Positions 1-5,779 of a stretch of 5,779 nucleotides of DNA are shown here, piece by piece (positions within the stretch are counted from its first letter, which is position 1; every line of letters starts with the position of its first letter). The DNA comes from Acidobacteriota bacterium. GTDB lineage: Bacteria; Acidobacteriota; Vicinamibacteria; Vicinamibacterales; UBA2999. The notes under the pieces are model-generated. The model searched no databases. It was given only the letters and a program-made list of their open reading frames with translations, and was not told where the DNA came from. Location: contig CANIAI010000173.1 of the NCBI GenBank assembly GCA_947465275.1, forward strand, positions 1-5,779, in the 5' to 3' direction. Made by a program: the position numbers and the translations under genes.

Positions 1-211
1 CCGGCGCCGGCTTCAGTTCCCCGCGGTCGTTGAGGATCTCGATCCGCCGCTCGGCTTCCTCGAGGCGCGCATGGCAGAAGCGCGACAGGTGCACGCCGCG
101 CTCGTACAGCTGGAGGCTGATCTCAAGGGGGAGGTCGCCCTCCTCGAGCTTCTTCACGATCCCGTCGAGCTCCGCGATCGCGGCCTCGAAATCCTTGATG
201 CTGGAATCCAT
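1..211 (-). CDS. xseB: Exodeoxyribonuclease VII small subunit (partial, C-terminus beyond window)
   Basis: Small subunit of exonuclease VII, the cytoplasmic nuclease that degrades single-stranded DNA to oligonucleotides in repair and recombination; several small subunits bind the C-terminal helical part of XseA. Seventy residues are visible from an ATG at 211, and no stop is reached before the window edge. The family signature is clear: MDSSIKDFEAAIAELDGIV, then KKLEEGDLPLE at 20-30, YERGV at 36-40 and a helical stretch EEAERRIEIL at 51-60, matching the two-helix hairpin of XseB (about 80 aa in E. coli). An AGGA (complement of 218-221) lies 6 bases before the ATG. The gene starts 14 bases after the xseA stop, so it is the next cistron of the same operon. 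Seen: motifs and spacing. Known: family role. Only the last few residues should be missing. Confidence 0.95.
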   Translation of the reverse strand, partial: MDSSIKDFEAAIAELDGIVKKLEEGDLPLEISLQLYERGVHLSRFCHARLEEAERRIEILNDRGELKPAP

Positions 212-225
212 CGTGTGTCCTGTCG

Positions 226-1710
226 TCAGCCGCGGGGGCCGGAGGATGTGCGCTCCACGATATCGCAGAGCAGCGCTCCCCGGTCGAGGCGCACCTGCAC
301 GCGCTCGCCCGGCGCGACGGTGTCGGCATCGCGCACGAGGCGTGACTGATCGGCCGTCCAGCAGAGCGCGTACCCGCGGCCCAGGACCGCGAGTGGGCTC
401 AGCGCCTCGAGACGTGCCGCCGCCTGCCGGAACCGTGAGTCAGCCTGCCGGCAGCCTCTCGACGCGGCCGCCGCGAGCCGCGCGTCGCCTCCCGCGAGGC
501 GCGTGCGAATCATCTCGAGGCGGCGCCGGACGTCGAGCGACTCGAGCTGCAGCCGCAGGGTGCGGTACGTCCGCTCACGCTGGGTGAGTCGCGCTCGAAG
601 CCGGTGCTGCAGATCGCCGTCGAGGTCGGCGACGTGCCGCCCGCGCATCGCGACCCGCGCACGAAAGCCGCCGAAGCCTGGCCGTGCCTCGAGGCCGCGC
701 AGCCGCGACTGCAGGCGGTGGAAGCGGCCGTCGATTGCGGCGGCCAGCCGGCCGGCGAGCCGATCGATCCCGGCACAGAAGTCGTCCTTGCGCGAGACCA
801 CCATTTCGGCGGCGGCCGATGGCGTGGGCGCGCGGAGATCGGCGACGAAGTCGGCGATGGTCACGTCGGTCTCGTGACCCACCGCGGAGATCGTCGGGAC
901 GGGGCATCCGGCAATCGCGCGGGCGACGACTTCCTCGTTGAAGGCCCAGAGGTCCTCGATGGACCCGCCGCCGCGTCCCACGATGATGACGTCGACCCCG
1001 TCGACGCCGCCGATCGCGGCGAGCGCCCGTGCGATCTCGAGCGCGGCTCCCTCGCCCTGCACCCGTGTGGGCCGGATCACGATGTGCGCGTTGCCATAGC
1101 GGCGGCGCAGCACCTTGATGATGTCCCGCACGGCGGCGCCATCGAGCGACGTGACCACGCCAATCTTGCGGGGAAGGGTGGGGAGCGACCGCTTGCGCTC
1201 CGGCGCGAAGAGTCCCTCGGCCGCGAGGCGTGCCTTCAACTGCTCGAAGGCCAGCTGGCGCGCGCCGAGCCCCTCGGGCTCCATGTGCTCGCAGACGAGC
1301 TGGTATTCGCCCTTCGGATCGTAGACGCTGACGCGCCCACGCGCCACGACGCGCAGGCCGTCCTGCGGCTTGAACTTGAGGTAGCGCAGTGATGACCGGA
1401 ACATCACGGCCTTGATCTGCGCCTGCGAGTCCTTCAGCGTGAAGTACAGGTGACCGGTGTTCCAGAGGCGGCAGTTCGACAGTTCACCCTCGACCCACGC
1501 CTCCGCGAATTGCTCCTCGAGCAGGAGCCGTATCTCCCCCGTGAGTTCGGAAACCGAGTAGACACGGCGGGCGCGAGTGTTCGGGAGAGGTGCCTCGGGC
1601 TCGGGCATCGGGGTCCCGGTGGTGCGGGTCGGCGGCGCGGCGGGCCTGGCGGGTACCGCCGATGCGGGCGGTTCAGCTTCCTCGAAGGGCAGGTCGAACA
1701 ACGACGTCAT
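226..1710 (-). CDS. xseA: Exodeoxyribonuclease VII large subunit
   Basis: Catalytic subunit of exonuclease VII, which hydrolyses single-stranded DNA from both ends. The 494 aa compare with about 456 in E. coli. Residues 1-47 are a Pro/Ala-rich extension opening with MTSLFDLPFEEAEPP. An OB-fold DNA-binding domain follows at about 48-145 (RRVYSVSELTGEIRLLLEE, then WVEGELSN and GHLYFTLKD). The catalytic domain spans about 146-310, with GRGGGSIEDLWAFN at 246-259 and the hallmark block at 276-302, including H279, D282 and D287 and a PTPSAAAE end, nearly identical to E. coli. The rest is Arg/Leu-rich helix, then LSPLAVLGRGYA at 437-448. The ATG overlaps the upstream metallophosphoesterase stop as ATGA (1707-1710). 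No good Shine-Dalgarno precedes it, so translation is probably coupled. An internal Met35 would give a family-length protein, but the overlap favours 1710. Confidence 0.97.
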   Translation of the reverse strand: MTSLFDLPFEEAEPPASAVPARPAAPPTRTTGTPMPEPEAPLPNTRARRVYSVSELTGEIRLLLEEQFAEAWVEGELSNCRLWNTGHLYFTLKDSQAQIKAVMFRSSLRYLKFKPQDGLRVVARGRVSVYDPKGEYQLVCEHMEPEGLGARQLAFEQLKARLAAEGLFAPERKRSLPTLPRKIGVVTSLDGAAVRDIIKVLRRRYGNAHIVIRPTRVQGEGAALEIARALAAIGGVDGVDVIIVGRGGGSIEDLWAFNEEVVARAIAGCPVPTISAVGHETDVTIADFVADLRAPTPSAAAEMVVSRKDDFCAGIDRLAGRLAAAIDGRFHRLQSRLRGLEARPGFGGFRARVAMRGRHVADLDGDLQHRLRARLTQRERTYRTLRLQLESLDVRRRLEMIRTRLAGGDARLAAAASRGCRQADSRFRQAAARLEALSPLAVLGRGYALCWTADQSRLVRDADTVAPGERVQVRLDRGALLCDIVERTSSGPRG

Positions 1711-2537
1711 GACAGCACGGAGGTGATCCGCTTCTTCGCGGCCAGCGCCTCGAGCTCGGCCTCCGAGACGCTGATGCGGGTCACGCCGGTGGCGCGTCCG
1801 GTCCGTTCGTCGGTGTCGACCATGACGCCGTTCAGTCGCGGATTCCCGGTCGCCGGCTCGAACCGCGAGGGCATCGCCGTGAGGAAGCGCGCCAGCGCCG
1901 GCTCGCGCTCCATGCCGATGATGGAATCGTGCGGACCGGTCATGCCGGCGTCCGTCAGGTAGGCCGTGCCGTTGGGCAGTACGCGCTCGTCCGCGGTCTG
2001 CACATGGGTGTGCGTGCCGAACACGGCGGTGACCTTGCCGTCCAGGTGCCAGCCCATGGCCACCTTCTCGCTCGTCGCCTCGGCATGAAAGTCGACGATC
2101 ACGACCTTCGTGCGGTGACGGATCGCCTCGATCTCCTTGAGCACCACCTGGAAAGGGTCATCGGTGCTCGGCATGAAGACGCGCCCCATCACGTTCACGA
2201 TGCCGACTGCGCGGCCATCGCCGGTCTGCGCGACGCAGGCACCGCGACCGGGGGCGCCGGCGGGATAGTTCGCCGGGCGCAGGAGGCGCGGTTCGCGGGC
2301 GATGTACTCGAGCGCTTCCTTCTTGTCCCAGATGTGGTTGCCCGACGTCATCACGTCGACGCCCCATCCGAGGATGGCTTCGCCGATGTCCTTCGTGATG
2401 CCGAACCCGGCCGCCGAGTTCTCGGCATTGGCGATCACGAAGTCGATCCCGTGCTCGTCGACGAGCGCACGAAGACCCTTGCGGACGCACTCCCGGCCGG
2501 GCTTCCCGACGATATCGCCGATGAAGAGAATTCTCAT
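1707..2537 (-). CDS. YmdB-family metallophosphoesterase (TIGR00282 type)
   Basis: 276-aa calcineurin-like metallophosphoesterase of the YmdB family; the Bacillus subtilis member hydrolyses cyclic nucleotides such as cAMP and affects biofilm and developmental choices. The dinuclear metal-site ligands are all visible: D8 in MRILFIGDIVGKPGR, E39-N40 in IANAENSAAGFGIT, N67-H68 in TSGNHIWDKKE, H151 in VDFHAEATSEK, and H176/H178 in FGTHTHVQTADE. The conserved TDAGMTGPHDSIIGM segment (195-209) is also intact. Length and start match the family, so the enzyme should be active; its substrate here cannot be read from sequence. No signal peptide or membrane segment is seen, so it is probably cytoplasmic. 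A GAGGGA (complement of 2543-2548), inside the end of the upstream hsp20 gene, is well placed as a ribosome binding site. The ATG overlaps the hsp20 stop (2534-2537) and its own stop overlaps the xseA start, so it sits mid-operon. Confidence 0.93.
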   Translation of the reverse strand: MRILFIGDIVGKPGRECVRKGLRALVDEHGIDFVIANAENSAAGFGITKDIGEAILGWGVDVMTSGNHIWDKKEALEYIAREPRLLRPANYPAGAPGRGACVAQTGDGRAVGIVNVMGRVFMPSTDDPFQVVLKEIEAIRHRTKVVIVDFHAEATSEKVAMGWHLDGKVTAVFGTHTHVQTADERVLPNGTAYLTDAGMTGPHDSIIGMEREPALARFLTAMPSRFEPATGNPRLNGVMVDTDERTGRATGVTRISVSEAELEALAAKKRITSVLS

Positions 2538-2998
2538 CTCGTTCCCTCAGGACCGGTCACCGGAATCCGGAGCGCGCGTCCGCGACGATCGTCGATCTTG
2601 GGCAGGCTGACCCGCAGTTCCCCGTCCGCGAGGATGGCGCGCCCGCGCTGCACGTCGAAGGCGCCCGACAGGCGAACCGCGCGCGCGAAGCGCCCGAATT
2701 CCCGTTCCACCAGATGGAAGGTTCGGGCGACCGACGGCCGTACCGGCGCCTTCTCGCCCGCGATGACCACGACGTCATCCCGGAACAGCACGCGGATGGC
2801 GTCGGGTTGCACACCGACGACGTCGACCAGGATTTCGAACGCCTCTTCCGTCTCGCGGACGTCGAGTGATGGATGGCACTCGCCCGAGTGCACCCGTCGG
2901 TCAGCGGGCAGAGCCGCTGCGAGTTCGGAGAACAGTTGCCGGATGTCCTCTGACAGTTCGGACGTGTCGCTGGTGGGAATGAAGGTGAAGTGCGTCAC
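2534..2998 (-). CDS. Small heat-shock protein, Hsp20/alpha-crystallin family (divergent member)
   Basis: 154-aa small heat-shock protein, an ATP-independent holdase that keeps unfolding proteins soluble for DnaK. A predicted helical N-terminal arm (about 1-40, with SELSEDIRQLFSELAAAL at 13-30) precedes the alpha-crystallin domain at about 43-135: PSLDVRETEEAFEILVDV at 43-60, FGRFARAVRL at 101-110, and the family signature AILADGELRVSLPK at 121-134. A C-terminal I-P-V at 145-147 fits the I-x-I/V oligomerisation motif. The start is GTG. In-frame TAG lies three codons upstream (3005-3007), with only CTG between, so the N-terminus cannot extend far. No Shine-Dalgarno is visible; a promoter-like pair nearby suggests a leaderless mRNA. 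It is the first gene of the unit leading into the metallophosphoesterase and exonuclease VII, overlapping the next gene by 4 bases. It differs strongly from the second Hsp20 at 5133-5579, so the two are not a recent duplication. Confidence 0.9.
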   Translation of the reverse strand: MTHFTFIPTSDTSELSEDIRQLFSELAAALPADRRVHSGECHPSLDVRETEEAFEILVDVVGVQPDAIRVLFRDDVVVIAGEKAPVRPSVARTFHLVEREFGRFARAVRLSGAFDVQRGRAILADGELRVSLPKIDDRRGRALRIPVTGPEGTR

Positions 2999-3007
2999 GT
3001 GCAGCTA

Positions 3008-3036
3008 ATGGTAGCCCGGATGTCCGGCCCTGCCAT
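3008..3036 (-). promoter_or_regulatory. Candidate promoter for the minus-strand hsp20 operon
   Basis: Reading on the minus strand, ATGGCA (3036-3031, 4 of 6 matches to TTGACA) and TACCAT (3013-3008, 4 of 6 matches to TATAAT and fitting TAnnnT) are separated by 17 bases. The -10-like box ends 9 bases before the GTG at 2998, so transcription would begin at or within a base or two of the start codon. This would explain the absence of a Shine-Dalgarno. The assignment is inferred from spacing and modest matches. Confidence 0.35.
3016..3027. repeat. 12-bp palindrome (CCGGA-TG-TCCGG) in the hsp20 upstream region
   Basis: Perfect 5-bp inverted arms around a 2-base centre. It lies between the -35-like and -10-like boxes of the candidate hsp20 promoter, which is a typical place for a repressor operator. 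Short GC-rich palindromes are common in high-GC DNA, so it may be chance. Confidence 0.4.
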
Positions 3037-3129
3037 ACGCCGCGCCAACGCGACCGGTCCTCTGTCCAACCGATGTCCCCGCCCCACGAGCAGGTGAGAT
3101 GAACGGCAGTAAATATGAGTGCAGTTGAA

Positions 3130-3146
3130 TCAAGTAACATGCTTGA
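3130..3146. repeat. Inverted repeat TCAAG-N7-CTTGA overlapping the dnaK -35 box
   Basis: Perfect 5-bp arms (3130-3134 and 3142-3146) with a 7-base spacer; the right arm covers the first four bases of the dnaK -35 hexamer. The arm bases and 7-base spacer resemble the HspR operator HAIR (CTTGAGT-N7-ACTCAAG), but the arms are in the opposite order, so it is not a standard HAIR. A second short repeat, TGACA-GGT-TGTCA (3144-3156), overlaps it. Could be an operator for a heat-shock regulator; the role is inferred. Confidence 0.3.
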
Positions 3147-3170
3147 CAGGTTGTCATGTCTTGTTATGAT
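3143..3170 (+). promoter_or_regulatory. dnaK promoter, sigma-70 type
   Basis: TTGACA at 3143-3148 is a perfect -35 hexamer and TATGAT at 3165-3170 matches 5 of 6 at -10, with a 16-base spacer. It lies in a locally AT-rich stretch of the otherwise GC-rich divergent region. Transcription would start near 3177, giving a leader of about 38 bases before the dnaK ATG. No CCCCAT-type sigma-32 -10 element accompanies it, so heat control, if any, probably comes from a repressor. Confidence 0.8.
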
Positions 3171-3202
3171 TGCTTCGTGGCGCGGGTCGTCTGAGGACCG
3201 GC

Positions 3203-3208
3203 GGGGAG
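3203..3208 (+). promoter_or_regulatory. Ribosome binding site of dnaK
   Basis: GGGGAG ends 7 bases before the ATG at 3216, a strong Shine-Dalgarno at ordinary distance that fixes the dnaK start. Confidence 0.8.
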
Positions 3209-3215
3209 TTCATCA

Positions 3216-5090
<1,875 letters not shown>

Positions 5091-5116
5091 TCAGGGCGTC
5101 AGCATTCAGGAGACAG

Positions 5117-5123
5117 GGAGGAG
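5117..5123 (+). promoter_or_regulatory. Ribosome binding site of the second hsp20
   Basis: GGAGGAG lies 9 bases before the ATG at 5133. A second ATG at 5139 would be 15 bases away, so the first of the two Met codons is the better start. The site lies in the 42-base gap after dnaK, which shows no promoter-like pair or terminator and supports one transcript. Confidence 0.75.
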
Positions 5124-5132
5124 CAGAGACAC

Positions 5133-5579
5133 ATGGCCATGACCCGATTCGATCCGTTTCGTGAGTTCACGTCGCTGCAGGACCGCATGAACCGGTTGTT
5201 CGGCGATGTCTACCTGCGCGACGAGGAGCTCTCCGGCCGCGGCAGTTGGGTGCCGCCGGTCGACATCTACGAGACCGAGCAGCACGACCTGGTGATCAAG
5301 GCTGAGCTGCCAGACATGGCGCGCGAGGATATTGACGTCACCGTCGAGAACAACACCCTGACCATTCGCGGTCAGAAGAAGGCACCGGGCGACGTGAAGG
5401 AAGAGCACTACCGTCGCATCGAGCGGAGCTACGGCACGTTCAGCCGCAGCTTCACCCTGCCGAACACGGTCGATGCCGCGAAGGTGAGCGCTGACTATCG
5501 GAACGGCGTGCTCACCGTGAAGTTGCCGTTCAGGGAAGAGGCGCGGCCGCGCACGATCGCTGTCGAAGTGGCGGCGTAA
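5133..5579 (+). CDS. Small heat-shock protein, Hsp20/alpha-crystallin family (canonical bacterial type)
   Basis: 148-aa small heat-shock protein, an oligomeric cytoplasmic holdase. The N-terminal arm MAMTRFDPFREFTSLQDRMN continuing into RLF (1-23) is the amphipathic helix typical of bacterial Hsp20. The alpha-crystallin domain runs about 39-132: WVPPVDIYETEQHDLVIKAE at 39-58, ELPDMAREDIDVTVENNTL at 58-76, the IERSYGTFSRSFTLP block at 96-110, and the DYRNGVLTVKLP signature at 121-132. An I-A-V at 142-144 serves as the C-terminal I-x-I/V anchor that docks onto a neighbouring dimer. It follows dnaK by 42 bases on the same strand, so it is probably made with DnaK, which refolds clients that Hsp20 holds. 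Domain wording is much closer to the Hsp20 consensus than that of the minus-strand paralogue at 2534-2998. Complete; nothing appears damaged. Confidence 0.97.
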   Translation: MAMTRFDPFREFTSLQDRMNRLFGDVYLRDEELSGRGSWVPPVDIYETEQHDLVIKAELPDMAREDIDVTVENNTLTIRGQKKAPGDVKEEHYRRIERSYGTFSRSFTLPNTVDAAKVSADYRNGVLTVKLPFREEARPRTIAVEVAA

Positions 5580-5594
5580 TCGGCGACCACGGGC

Positions 5595-5619
5595 GCGTGC
5601 GGGGCCAGGCCCCGCACGC
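5595..5619 (+). terminator. GC-rich hairpin after the dnaK-hsp20 unit, without T-tract
   Basis: Perfect 12-bp inverted repeat, GCGTGCGGGGCC and GGCCCCGCACGC, around a single central A. In RNA it would fold as about 10 bp with a 5-base CCAGG loop. It begins 15 bases after the hsp20 stop and lies before the next gene. No run of T follows on either strand, so it is not a classical intrinsic terminator; it may be a U-less terminator, a 3'-end protecting stem or a Rho-assisted stop. Confidence 0.5.
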
Positions 5620-5626
5620 AGGCCTG

Positions 5627-5635
5627 TGCTAGTCT
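5627..5635 (+). promoter_or_regulatory. Candidate extended -10 element for the gene at 5644
   Basis: TGC followed by TAGTCT (5630-5635) fits an extended -10 (TGn) plus TAnnnT. It ends 8 bases before the ATG at 5644, so transcription would start at or next to the start codon. No Shine-Dalgarno is placed correctly (an AGG at 5639-5641 is only 2 bases away), which agrees with a leaderless mRNA. No -35 match is present, because that region is inside the hairpin. Confidence 0.3.
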
Positions 5636-5643
5636 GTCAGGTT

Positions 5644-5779
5644 ATGGATAGCAATGACGTTCTGTCGGCCGTGGACGCGGCGCCCGACGCCGCACCCGAG
5701 CCGCGGCCGCAGACCCAGCCGCCCGAGAGCCGCTTCATGTTCGTCGACGTCGCGGCGCTGCGCGCGAAGCAACTTCGCC
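5644..5779 (+). CDS. rpoZ: Probable DNA-directed RNA polymerase omega subunit (partial, N-terminus only)
   Basis: Open from ATG at 5644 to the window edge, 45 codons visible. Residues 1-28 are an acidic Ala/Pro-rich tail (MDSNDVLSAVDAAPDAAPEP and on), probably disordered. Residues 29-45, SRFMFVDVAALRAKQLR, align with the conserved region of omega; E. coli RpoZ has NRFDLVLVAARRARQMQ, sharing R, F, V, V, A, A, R, A and Q in register. Omega is a small RNA polymerase subunit that binds the beta-prime C-terminus and helps assembly and, in some bacteria, the ppGpp response. The N-terminal tail is longer than in E. coli, where this motif begins near residue 15. It starts 64 bases after hsp20 behind a hairpin, so it is probably a separate unit. 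The call rests on one short motif; the rest of the gene is outside the window. Confidence 0.62.
   Translation, partial: MDSNDVLSAVDAAPDAAPEPRPQTQPPESRFMFVDVAALRAKQLR

Noticed and set aside
604..1392. 262-codon plus-strand open frame opposite xseA
   Set aside because: Same GC-driven shadow effect; composition is low-complexity and the opposite strand is a clear XseA.
1929..3008. 359-codon plus-strand open frame opposite the ymdB and hsp20 genes
   Set aside because: Antisense shadow in high-GC DNA. The product is Arg/His/Asp-rich with no family motifs, whereas the minus strand encodes two complete recognisable proteins.
3099..3122. Possible CIRCE element for HrcA (GAGTGC at 3117-3122)
   Set aside because: Only the half-site core is present; no TTAGCACTC arm lies 9 bases upstream.
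3129..3157. Divergent minus-strand promoter ATGACA-N17-CTTGAT mirroring the dnaK promoter
   Set aside because: The -10 matches only 3 of 6 bases, and it would give a leader of about 120 bases with no ribosome binding site. The pair nearer the GTG is preferred, though this one cannot be excluded.
3142..3170. Sigma-32 heat-shock promoter starting at CTTGAC
   Set aside because: The -35 resembles CTTGAA, but no CCCCAT-type -10 follows at the required distance; the sigma-70 reading fits far better.
3184..3199. Small stem GGTC/GACC in the dnaK leader as an RNA thermometer
   Set aside because: Only 4 bp with a 7-base loop, and it does not pair with the Shine-Dalgarno at 3203-3208.

Overview
The window is high-GC bacterial chromosome, gene-dense, with no mobile element, RNA gene or CRISPR array that I can see. 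It holds two divergent transcription units built around the chaperone DnaK, plus the start of a further gene. Protein wording (DnaK, the YmdB-type phosphoesterase preceding xseA, the RpoZ-like N-terminus) and base composition suggest an Acidobacteriota-like or related high-GC, Gram-negative-type bacterium. That placement is an inference from resemblance, not shown by the sequence.

Left half (1-2998, minus strand): a tightly packed four-gene unit read right to left. It runs from a small heat-shock protein (Hsp20 family, GTG start, 2998-2534) to a YmdB-family metallophosphoesterase (2537-1707), the large subunit of exonuclease VII (xseA, 1710-226) and the small subunit (xseB, 211 to beyond the window edge). 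The first three genes are joined by 4-base ATGA stop/start overlaps and the last by a 14-base gap, so co-transcription and translational coupling are very likely.

Middle (2999-3215): a 217-bp divergent intergenic region. On the plus strand it carries a near-consensus sigma-70-type promoter for dnaK (TTGACA-N16-TATGAT), overlapped by short inverted repeats. On the minus strand, close to the hsp20 GTG, a weaker promoter-like pair (ATGGCA-N17-TACCAT) encloses a perfect CCGGA/TCCGG inverted repeat and would give a leaderless or nearly leaderless mRNA. No CIRCE, HAIR or sigma-32 element of standard form was found.

Right half (3216-5779, plus strand): dnaK (624 aa, complete) is followed after 42 bp by a second, more canonical Hsp20 (148 aa). 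A GC-rich perfect 12-bp-arm hairpin without a T-tract then probably ends the dnaK-hsp20 unit. From 5644 a new ORF begins and runs off the window; its residues 30-45 match the conserved N-terminal region of RNA polymerase omega (RpoZ).

Functionally, two different holdase-type sHSPs flank the DnaK foldase on opposite strands. One of them heads a DNA-repair/phosphoesterase operon. This links protein-damage and DNA-damage housekeeping in one locus. The individual families are well known; the unusual parts are the arrangement and the control signals.
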